A stretch of DNA of 55,994 nucleotides from Novosphingobium lindaniclasticum LE124. GTDB taxonomy: Bacteria; Pseudomonadota; Alphaproteobacteria; Sphingomonadales; Sphingomonadaceae. The DNA lies in contig NZ_ATHL01000149.1 in the NCBI RefSeq assembly GCF_000445125.1, forward strand, positions 1 through 55,994. The letters are read 5' to 3'. The position numbers and the translations under genes are program-made. Numbering within the stretch: the first letter of the stretch is position 1; each line of letters begins with the position of its first letter. Of the stretch, positions 8,507 through 14,573 are shown piece by piece. The notes beneath the pieces were generated by a model. That model was not told the DNA's origin. It worked only from the letters and a program-made list of their open reading frames with translations, and ran no database searches.

Positions 8507-9390
8507 TCGTCACGCCCTCGCTGCAACCCGTCCAGATATTCCGGGAGATCTGGAAGCCGCTGACGCTGCTGTTCGTCTGGGACGTGGTCGTTACCGTGAC
8601 GTACTTCGTGCTGCCGTTTCACGCGCCCGAACTGCCGGTGACGCTGTTCGGCTCGGCGCTTGCGCTGTTCCTGGGCTTCCGCAGCAATTCGGCCTATCAG
8701 CGCTGGTGGGAGGGTCGCGGCCTGTGGGGGCTGATGATCAATGCCAGCCGCAATATCGCGCGCGCTGCCCGCAACTTCATGCCGGACCCGGAAGCGACCG
8801 AATTGAAGCGCCGCATAGTCCTGCGCCAGATCGCCTACGTCAACGCGCTGCGCTGCCAGCTTCGCCGCATCAAGCCCGATGTGGAAGTGCTGCGCATGCT
8901 CTCGCGCGGGGACGCCGACGCCTCGCTGGAGCGTGCCAACGTGGCCAACGGCATTCTCGACGACACCGGCCGCCGCATCGACGAAGCCCGCCGCAAGGGC
9001 TGGATCGACACCATCCAGCAGGCGCAGATGGAAGCCGTGCTGGTCGACATCGCCAATGCCCAGGGCGGGATGGAGCGGCTCAAGAACACGCCGCTGCCTT
9101 ACCAGTATCGCTTCTTCCCCACCGTCTTCACGCACATGTTCTGCATCCTGCTGCCGATCGGCCTGGTCGAGACGCTGGGCGTGGCGACGCCGCTAGGCTC
9201 GACGATAGCGGGCATCATGTTCCTGGCAGTTCTGGCTATTGGCGACGATCTGGTGGATCCTTTCGCCAACACGGTCCACGACCTTCCGCTCAACGCCATG
9301 TGCCGCACGATCGAGATCGACCTGCTCCAGTCCATCGGCGACGAAGCGCCGCCGCCGATCACGCCGGACAAGCACGGCATTCTCTGGTGA
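8503..9390 (+). CDS. Bestrophin-like (UPF0187) membrane anion channel
   Basis: 295 residues resembling bacterial bestrophin homologues, pentameric ion channels of the inner membrane. Early transmembrane helices (about residues 18-55) are followed by the signature FLGFRSNSAYQRWWEGRGLWG (about 64-84), then a long cytosolic helical segment. Later membrane helices lie around THMFCILLPIGLVETLG and the family-typical IGDDLVDPFANTVHDLPL near the C-terminus. The length fits the bacterial family. The ATG overlaps the stop of the small membrane protein gene before it. The ion and physiological role cannot be inferred from sequence. Confidence 0.9.
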   Translation: MIVTPSLQPVQIFREIWKPLTLLFVWDVVVTVTYFVLPFHAPELPVTLFGSALALFLGFRSNSAYQRWWEGRGLWGLMINASRNIARAARNFMPDPEATELKRRIVLRQIAYVNALRCQLRRIKPDVEVLRMLSRGDADASLERANVANGILDDTGRRIDEARRKGWIDTIQQAQMEAVLVDIANAQGGMERLKNTPLPYQYRFFPTVFTHMFCILLPIGLVETLGVATPLGSTIAGIMFLAVLAIGDDLVDPFANTVHDLPLNAMCRTIEIDLLQSIGDEAPPPITPDKHGILW

Positions 9391-9425
9391 GTTGACTGGT
9401 GCTCATGGCGCTCTAGGAGCGGACC

Positions 9426-9767
9426 ATGGCCAAAGCAGACCGTCTCGAACGCATGGACACGCGCCGTGCAGACCTGGAAATCGACTACCGCAACGCGCTG
9501 ATCGAGGCGCTGCGGGTCACGGCGGCAGGCCAGTGGGGGCTGTTCGGCCACAACAAGGACAAGCAGGCCCGCGCCAAGGCGGCACCGCTGGTGGACGGTC
9601 TTACCGAGCTTGCCGGAGAGATCGACGATCTGCGCCTGCAACTCGACATGGAATGCTTCGCGCTTCACCAGGAATTCCTGGCCGCGCGCGGGCCGGTCAG
9701 GGCCGACGCGGTGGGCGAGCCCAAACAGGCGCAGGCCTGGCTGGACCGATTGGCGCAGCAAGATTAG
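9426..9767 (+). CDS. Hypothetical helical protein, likely conserved in sphingomonads
   Basis: 113 residues, largely helical and charged, with no signal or membrane segment. AGGAG lies 7 bases upstream of the ATG. It follows the bestrophin gene by 35 bases and may be co-transcribed. The sequence (MAKADRLERMDTRRADLEIDYRN..., later FGHNKDKQARAK) looks like an uncharacterised family I have the impression is common in this order, but I cannot name it. Function unknown. Confidence 0.7.
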   Translation: MAKADRLERMDTRRADLEIDYRNALIEALRVTAAGQWGLFGHNKDKQARAKAAPLVDGLTELAGEIDDLRLQLDMECFALHQEFLAARGPVRADAVGEPKQAQAWLDRLAQQD

Positions 9768-9794
9768 GCGAAACCCTATAGGCAAGGAACACCG

Positions 9795-10013
9795 ATGCGT
9801 CTTTCCAAAGATCGTCAGACTGCCTCTGCCCGCGTGAAGCTGGGCAAATGGGTGGAACTCGATGCCCGCACCGATTTCAGCCCGCCCGGGCTGGTCGCCG
9901 TAGGGTTGCTGGTCTCGGGTATTCTGCTGAGCACCAGCGTTCTGGTGACGGCTGCGGGTCGGGTGAGGACGCGGCGTATCCAAGCCCGCGAGAATCGAAG
10001 CCTGCCCCGCTGA
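9795..10013 (+). CDS. Small membrane protein, function unknown (72 aa)
   Basis: 72 residues with a polar basic N-terminus, one hydrophobic segment (GLVAVGLLVSGILLSTSVLV, about residues 32-51) and an Arg-rich tail. An AAGGAA site precedes the ATG. It lies 27 bases after the previous gene on the same strand and probably ends the bestrophin operon. No family recognised. Confidence 0.6.
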   Translation: MRLSKDRQTASARVKLGKWVELDARTDFSPPGLVAVGLLVSGILLSTSVLVTAAGRVRTRRIQARENRSLPR

Positions 10014-10154
10014 CTATCCGATGTTCCAACTCCATACAGCCAGGCGGCGTCTCCGCGCCTCGGCGTGAATGAAAAGACGAAGCTCCCGCAATCGTTGGGG
10101 GGACGCGGTTTCTAGTAAAAGGCTCAGGCGCGGACGAGAGCGCGCACCTTTGCC

Positions 10155-10829
10155 TTACTCCGGCGTGGCGAACCAGATGACGTGCTTGGGGCCCTTGCCA
10201 TTGCTGCGCGAGGAGACTTTCACTTCATCCACCTTGAAGCCCGCGCGTTCCAGCCTGCGGGTGAAGGCGGGGTCGGCGCCTGCCGACCAGATCGCCAGCA
10301 CGCCGTCGGGCGTCAGGGCATTGCGCGCGGCGCGCAGGCCGGTTTTCGAGTAGATCTGGTTGTTGTCCTCGCGCACGAGGCCATCGGGGCCGTTGTCGAC
10401 GTCGAGCAGGATGGCGTCGTAGTCTGCCCGCGCGGCATCGATGACGTGGCCGACATCGCCCATCATGAGGTTGACACGCGGATTGTCGAGGCAGCCCTGC
10501 GCCACTTCGGCCATCGGGCCGCGCGCCCACTCGATGATCTCGGGCACGAGTTCGACCACCGTCAGCTTCGAATCCTCGGGCAGGGTGCGCAGCGCGGCGC
10601 GCAGGGTAAAGCCCATGCCATAGCCGCCGATCAGCATGTGCGGGCGCTTGGTCACGCCCTTGATGCGGTCCCAGGCCATCGTGGCGAGGGCTTCCTCGCT
10701 GCCCCACTTGCGGGTGGACATCAGTTCGTTGTGGCCGAGCACGATCATGAAGTCCTGATCGTGCTTGTAGAGTTCCAGCTTCTCCCCGTCGGGGATCCAT
10801 GCGGTGTCGATAAGCTCGCGCTTGATCAT
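10155..10829 (-). CDS. Spermidine synthase-like SAM-binding protein
   Basis: 224 residues with the Rossmann methyltransferase fold seen in polyamine aminopropyltransferases: MLIGGYGMGFTLRAAL is the glycine-rich SAM loop, VVELVPEIIEWA the acidic strand, and MMGDVGHVI plus YDAILLDVDNGPDGL follow. It lacks the N-terminal beta-domain with the full substrate-binding set of true SpeE, so the substrate is uncertain. It could be a methyltransferase rather than an aminopropyltransferase. The ATG overlaps the stop of the GNAT gene (ATGA), placing it third in the thrS-GNAT-methyltransferase transcript. Longer upstream frames are overlaps with the GNAT gene. Confidence 0.8.
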   Translation of the reverse strand: MIKRELIDTAWIPDGEKLELYKHDQDFMIVLGHNELMSTRKWGSEEALATMAWDRIKGVTKRPHMLIGGYGMGFTLRAALRTLPEDSKLTVVELVPEIIEWARGPMAEVAQGCLDNPRVNLMMGDVGHVIDAARADYDAILLDVDNGPDGLVREDNNQIYSKTGLRAARNALTPDGVLAIWSAGADPAFTRRLERAGFKVDEVKVSSRSNGKGPKHVIWFATPE

Positions 10830-11269
10830 GCTGATGTCTTTCCGGGGTGACGCAAGTGAATGATGGGATAGGGGCGGCCGTCCGCATCGTGCTCGGATCG
10901 ACCGATGCGCAGAAAACCGCGCGATTCGTAAAAAGGCAGGGCGTTGTCGGCCTGCTCGTTGGCATCGACGCGCGCCTGCGGATCCAGCGCCAGCGCATGG
11001 CCGACCAGCGCGGAGCCGAAGCCCCGCCCGTGAACGGCCGGATCGACGAACAGAGCCTCGATCATCCCCTCCGCAAAGACCATGAAGCCTTGCGCGATGC
11101 CGTCTGCATCCTCGGCGATCCACAAGGGGACCGCCGGGAGCATCGCTTCGACCTGCCCGGCGATTTCGGCCTTGTGCTCCGCAGACAGGAAGCCGTGGGT
11201 GGCCTCCACCGCCGCGCGCCAGATGGCGAAGGCGCGCGGGGCATCGTCGGGAGAGCCGGGCCTGATCAC
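10826..11269 (-). CDS. GNAT-family N-acetyltransferase (YjaB-like)
   Basis: 147 residues with a GNAT acetyl-CoA binding core: ALFVDPAVHGRGFGSALVGHAL carries the R/QxxGxG/A loop, and the tail NALPFYESRGF is motif B. The C-terminal GRSEHDADGRPYPIIHL resembles E. coli YjaB. The substrate is unknown. It starts with GTG 27 bases after thrS and ends in an ATGA overlap with the spermidine synthase-like gene, so it is probably controlled by the same leader as thrS. Confidence 0.85.
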   Translation of the reverse strand: MIRPGSPDDAPRAFAIWRAAVEATHGFLSAEHKAEIAGQVEAMLPAVPLWIAEDADGIAQGFMVFAEGMIEALFVDPAVHGRGFGSALVGHALALDPQARVDANEQADNALPFYESRGFLRIGRSEHDADGRPYPIIHLRHPGKTSA

Positions 11270-11296
11270 CGGAGCCGGACCATCAGCGCCGGATCA

Positions 11297-13306
11297 TCAG
11301 CGGAGATCTGGCGCGGTGGCTTCGGTCTTGAGCAGGGCGATGGCTTCGTCCAGGCTCATGACCTTCTGGTGCTCGGCGCCGAGGGTACGCAGGGCGACGG
11401 TCTGTTCCTCCGCCTCGCGCTTGCCGACTACCAGCAGGTGCGGAACCTTCTTCAGCGAGTGTTCGCGCACCTTGTAGTTGATCTTCTCGTTGCGCACGTC
11501 GGTTTCGACGCGGACGCCTGCCGCCTTGAGCTTCTTCGTCACTTCCTGCGCATAGTCGTCGGCGTCGGAGACGATCGTGGCGACCACGGCCTGGACCGGG
11601 GCGAGCCAGACCGGCAGCTTGCCGGCGAAGTGCTCGATCAGGATGCCGATGAAGCGCTCATAAGAACCGAAGATCGCGCGGTGCAGCATGACCGGGCGGT
11701 GGCGCGCGCCATCCTCGCCGATGTAGCTGGCGTCGAGGCGTTCGGGCAGCATGCGGTCTGACTGGATCGTGCCGACCTGCCAGGTGCGGCCGATCGCGTC
11801 GGTCAGGTGCCATTCCAGCTTGGGCGCATAGAACGCGCCTTCGCCGGGCAGTTCTTCCCAGCCGTATTCCTCGGTGGCGAGGCCCGCGCGCACGACCGCG
11901 TCGCGCAGTTCGGCTTCGGCCTTGTCCCACTGCTCGTCCGTGCCGATGCGGTTGTCCGGGCGCAGCGCCAGCTTGATCGCGTAAGTGAAGCCGAAGTCCT
12001 TGTAGACCCGGTCCGCCATTTCGCAGAAGGCCTGCACTTCGCCCACGATCTGGTCTTCGCGGCAGAAGATGTGGCCGTCGTCCTGCGTGAACTGGCGCAC
12101 GCGCATCAGCCCGTGGAGTGCGCCGTGCGGCTCGTTGCGGTGGCAGCAGCCGTTCTCGACGAGGCGCAGCGGCAGGTCGCGGTAGGACTTGATGCCCTGC
12201 TTGAAGATCAGCACGTGCGCCGGGCAGTTCATCGGCTTCAGCGCCATCCACTGGGCGTCGTCCGAGATGATCGGGCCGTCGTCCTCGGTGTTGGGCACTT
12301 CGTCGGGGATGACGAACATGTTCTCGCGGTACTTGCCCCAATGGCCGGAGGCTTCCCACTGCCGCGCGTCCATGACCTGCGGCGTCTTCACTTCCTTGCA
12401 GTCCGCCTGACCGATCGCGCGGCGCATGTAGTCTTCGAGGGCGCGGTAGATCACGTAGCCCTTGGGGTGCCAGAACACCGAACCGTGCGCTTCGGCCTGG
12501 AGGTGGAACAGGTCCATCTCGCCCCCCAGCTTGCGGTGATCGCGCTTGGCGGCTTCCTCAAGGCGCGTGAGGTGGGCGGCAAGCTGCTTCTTGTTGAGCC
12601 AGCCGGTGCCGTAGATGCGCGAAAGCATCGCGTTCTTCTGGTCGCCGCGCCAATAGGCGCCCGAAACGCGCGTCAGCTTGAAGGCGGCCGGGTCCAGCTT
12701 GCCGGTGGAGGGCAGATGCGGCCCACGGCACATGTCCAGCCAGTCCTCGCCCGACCAGTAGACGGTCAGCGGCTCATCACCCGGCAGTTCGGCAGCCCAT
12801 TCGGCCTTGAACGTCTCGCCCTGCTGCTTCCAGCGGCTGATGAGCTGTTCGCGGTCCCAGACTTCGCGGCGCAGCGGCTTGTTGGCGGCGATGATCCTGC
12901 GCATCTCCGCCTCGATGGCCGGAAGGTCGTCGTCGGTGAACGGCCCGCGCTCCGGATTGGGCGCGAAGTCGTAGTAGAAGCCGTCGTCCGTCGACGGACC
13001 GAAGGTGATCTGCGTGCCGGGGAACAGCGCCTGCACCGCTTCTGCCAGAACGTGGGCGAAATCGTGACGGGCAAGGTCCAGCGCCTCTTCCTCGTCACGG
13101 CTGGTGACGAGGGCGAGATCGGCATCGCCGGTGAAGGGACGGTCGAGGTCGACCAGTTCCCCGTCGATCCTGGCGGCGAGCGCGGCCTTGGCAAGGCCGG
13201 GGCCGATGGCGGCGGCGACGTCCGCCGGGGTGGAGCCTTCGGGCATCTCGCGAACCGAACCGTCGGGCAGGCTGATCTTGAACATTTCGGACATGGAGGA
13301 ACTCAT
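11297..13306 (-). CDS. thrS: Threonyl-tRNA synthetase
   Basis: 669 residues. Domain order is standard: TGS domain (about 8-68), the second editing domain with H81 and H85 (HDFAHVLAEAV) and the GPSTDDGFYYDF segment, then the class II catalytic core with MNCPAHVLIF (zinc cysteine), RNEPHGALHGLMRVRQFTQDDGHIF (motif 2 and zinc His) and HRAIFGSYERFIGILIEH (motif 3). The C-terminal anticodon-binding domain carries KVPHLLVVGKREAE. It charges tRNA-Thr and edits Ser-tRNA-Thr. The start at 13306 is preceded by GAGAG; an ATG four codons later is an alternative. Upstream, on the same strand, lie a Thr-rich leader peptide and a hairpin, which suggests attenuation by threonyl-tRNA supply. Confidence 0.97.
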   Translation of the reverse strand: MSSSMSEMFKISLPDGSVREMPEGSTPADVAAAIGPGLAKAALAARIDGELVDLDRPFTGDADLALVTSRDEEEALDLARHDFAHVLAEAVQALFPGTQITFGPSTDDGFYYDFAPNPERGPFTDDDLPAIEAEMRRIIAANKPLRREVWDREQLISRWKQQGETFKAEWAAELPGDEPLTVYWSGEDWLDMCRGPHLPSTGKLDPAAFKLTRVSGAYWRGDQKNAMLSRIYGTGWLNKKQLAAHLTRLEEAAKRDHRKLGGEMDLFHLQAEAHGSVFWHPKGYVIYRALEDYMRRAIGQADCKEVKTPQVMDARQWEASGHWGKYRENMFVIPDEVPNTEDDGPIISDDAQWMALKPMNCPAHVLIFKQGIKSYRDLPLRLVENGCCHRNEPHGALHGLMRVRQFTQDDGHIFCREDQIVGEVQAFCEMADRVYKDFGFTYAIKLALRPDNRIGTDEQWDKAEAELRDAVVRAGLATEEYGWEELPGEGAFYAPKLEWHLTDAIGRTWQVGTIQSDRMLPERLDASYIGEDGARHRPVMLHRAIFGSYERFIGILIEHFAGKLPVWLAPVQAVVATIVSDADDYAQEVTKKLKAAGVRVETDVRNEKINYKVREHSLKKVPHLLVVGKREAEEQTVALRTLGAEHQKVMSLDEAIALLKTEATAPDLR

Positions 13307-13355
13307 CTCTCATTTGCCCCATGCCATACCAGAGCATGTGGGCGGAAAAGCTTTG

Positions 13356-13379
13356 GGCGCGCCATGGCACAGGCGCGCC
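13356..13379 (-). terminator. Putative thrS attenuator hairpin
   Basis: Two copies of the palindrome GGCGCGCC (13372-13379 and 13356-13363) form a perfect 8-base-pair stem with an 8-base loop. On the minus strand it is followed by CAAAGCTTTTCC, a weak T-tract. It lies between the Thr leader peptide stop (13467) and the thrS start (13306). The weak T-tract makes plain intrinsic termination uncertain. Confidence 0.5.
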
Positions 13380-13466
13380 TCCGGGTGAAGGTGCGGCGCC
13401 GTCATTTCAGCTGAATTCGGACGAAGTGACGCCGCTAGCCCGAACTCCGGGCGACGGTGGCAGCGA

Positions 13467-13538
13467 TCAGGCCGCGACCAGCCGTGCCCGGAAGCGCCGG
13501 GTGGTGGTAGTGGTCGAGGGCGTGCGAAGCTGGGTCAT
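13467..13538 (-). CDS. Threonine-rich leader peptide of thrS
   Basis: A 23-codon frame on the thrS strand, 160 bases upstream of the thrS start. Seven of the 23 codons are Thr, and codons 9-13 are a run of five (ACC ACT ACC ACC ACC), followed by a basic tail (RRFRARL) and TGA. This is the classic design of an attenuation leader that senses charged tRNA-Thr. Immediately after the Thr run the RNA can fold CCCGG / CCGGG (codons 13-17), so a ribosome stalled on Thr codons would block that hairpin. No strong Shine-Dalgarno is seen before the ATG; the RNA might be nearly leaderless. Homology cannot be judged by eye. Confidence 0.65.
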   Translation of the reverse strand: MTQLRTPSTTTTTRRFRARLVAA

Positions 13539-13587
13539 CGCAGGCGGATATAGCGACGGCGGGCGGAAAAGTCATCCGCCTCGGCAA

Positions 13588-13605
13588 TGTAAAGGATACT
13601 TGACT
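13588..13605 (+). promoter_or_regulatory. Operator 1 upstream of membrane protein/XRE operon
   Basis: An 18-base imperfect palindrome: TGTAAAG, GATA spacer, CTTGACT. Both half-sites fit TGTMAAG with few changes. It matches operator 2, which is centred 32 bases downstream (about three helical turns). It is probably the binding site of the XRE regulator encoded in the operon. Confidence 0.5.
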
Positions 13606-13619
13606 TCACTCTGCACAAA

Positions 13620-13637
13620 TGACAAGTTTGCTTTACA
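13620..13637 (+). promoter_or_regulatory. Operator 2 upstream of membrane protein/XRE operon
   Basis: An 18-base imperfect palindrome with the same design as operator 1: TGACAAG, TTTG spacer, CTTTACA. The right half, read on the other strand, is TGTAAAG, identical to the left half of operator 1. It ends 36 bases before the first gene of the operon. Confidence 0.5.
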
Positions 13638-13673
13638 AATTCCGGTATTCCGCCGGATCCAAGAGGACATGTC

Positions 13674-14096
13674 ATGACCAACAGGCTGGGAAATCCCGCC
13701 TATCGCCGATACGGGCGCCGGATGGTGCCGCTCAGTCTGCTCTATGTGGGAGCAATCATGCTGGCCACGCGCTTCATTCCCGACAATGCGCCGGCCGATG
13801 CGCGGACCATCGGCCTGGCCCTTCTGCCGGGACTGGCGATCCTGGGCTGGATCTGGGCCATGGGGCGGCTGCTGGTCGAGCTTGAAGATGAATATCTGCG
13901 GATGCTCGAGGTCCGCAAGTTCCTGGTGGCGACGGGCCTCACGCTGGCGGTTTGCAGCGTCTGGGGCCTCCTGCAAGTCTTCGCGCCCGCTGTGCCGAAA
14001 CTGCCTCTGTTCTTCGTGTTTCCGCTCTGGGCGTTGGGTCTCTTTGCCGGCGTGCTGTTCAATCGGCTGACGCTCGGCGGGAACGGCGGGGCGTGA
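13674..14096 (+). CDS. Multi-span membrane protein paired with an XRE regulator
   Basis: 140 residues with about four hydrophobic helices: around 19-33 (PLSLLYVGAIMLATRF), 47-63 (LALLPGLAILGWIWAMG), 84-104 and 110-129. A charged segment, LLVELEDEYLRMLEVRK, lies between helices two and three. It is a plausible inner membrane protein; no catalytic motif is visible and I do not recognise a numbered family with certainty. Its stop overlaps the start of the XRE gene (GTGA). Small membrane proteins coupled to YozG-like regulators are common, but their function is not established. Confidence 0.8.
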   Translation: MTNRLGNPAYRRYGRRMVPLSLLYVGAIMLATRFIPDNAPADARTIGLALLPGLAILGWIWAMGRLLVELEDEYLRMLEVRKFLVATGLTLAVCSVWGLLQVFAPAVPKLPLFFVFPLWALGLFAGVLFNRLTLGGNGGA

Positions 14097-14284
14097 GGAA
14101 CCGCTTGAAGGAATTGCGCGCCGAACGCGGCTGGAGCCAGCAGGATCTCGCCGAGCGGCTGGACGTCAGCCGCCAGAGCGTCAATGCCATCGAAACCGGC
14201 AAGTACGATCCCTCGCTGCCCTTGGCGTTTCGCATCGCCGAGGTCTTTGCTATGAGGATCGAAGATATTTTCCTGAAAGGGTGA
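14093..14284 (+). CDS. Small XRE/Cro-type transcriptional regulator
   Basis: 63 residues, essentially a lone helix-turn-helix domain of the YozG type: LKELRAERGWSQQDLAERL, then the recognition helix VSRQSVNAIETGKYDPSLPLA and a closing IAEVFAMRIEDIF. The start is a GTG within a GTGA overlap with the preceding membrane protein gene. Two matching palindromes upstream of the operon are good candidates for its own operators, suggesting autoregulation. A mini-protein gene begins 3 bases after its stop. Confidence 0.9.
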   Translation: MRNRLKELRAERGWSQQDLAERLDVSRQSVNAIETGKYDPSLPLAFRIAEVFAMRIEDIFLKG

Positions 14285-14287
14285 GCG

Positions 14288-14455
14288 ATGTCGGGGCGGT
14301 TTGGCAGGATCGGGACATGGGCGGCGCTTGCGCTTGCCCTCGTGGCCGTTCTCGCTCTGCTGGGCGAGCATGTCTCCGGTCCGCGCCAGGCGGAAAGCGG
14401 CGGGGCTGCGACGGGACCGGTGATCGTGCGCGTGATCGGCCCCGCTCTGCTCTGA
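14288..14455 (+). CDS. Small single-span membrane protein (55 aa), third gene of XRE operon
   Basis: 55 residues: a short basic N-terminus (MSGRFGRIG), one hydrophobic helix (TWAALALALVAVLALLG, about 10-26) and a Gly/Ala-rich extracytoplasmic tail ending in PVIVRVIGPALL. It begins 3 bases after the regulator stop, so ribosome re-initiation is likely. No family recognised. The conserved-looking spacing and composition argue for a real gene, but a chance frame cannot be excluded. Confidence 0.5.
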   Translation: MSGRFGRIGTWAALALALVAVLALLGEHVSGPRQAESGGAATGPVIVRVIGPALL

Positions 14456-14467
14456 TGCAGCCCGGCG

Positions 14468-14573
14468 CTAGAGCATTTTCCAATCAGGTGGAATCACCTG
14501 ATAACTCGGAAAATGCGTCGAACCATAAAGTTAGAGGGGTTGATCCGATGCAGTCGGATCGGAACCGCTCTAG
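14468..14573. repeat. Intergenic palindromic repeat (CTAGAGC family)
   Basis: A 106-base element bounded by CTAGAGC and GCTCTAG as inverted ends. Inside it has ATCAGGTG-GAAT-CACCTGAT, a flanking CATTTTCC / GGAAAATG pair, and GATCCGA-TGCAG-TCGGATC. Such multi-hairpin elements are scattered in many alphaproteobacterial genomes. It sits between convergent genes. A shorter relative lies at 33521-33549. Confidence 0.75.

Noticed and set aside
6794..10829. Polyamine gene cluster linking agmatine deiminase and the spermidine synthase-like gene
   Set aside because: They lie 2.4 kb apart on opposite strands with unrelated genes between, and the second is tied to thrS; proximity alone is weak evidence.
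13321..13677. Plus-strand frame through the thrS leader region
   Set aside because: It has no ribosome site and overlaps the Thr leader, the hairpin and both operators, which better explain the region.
13674..14455. Toxin-antitoxin or defence module around the XRE regulator
   Set aside because: The partner is a multi-span membrane protein with no toxin, nuclease or NTPase motif, so an ordinary regulator-membrane protein pair is the simpler reading.
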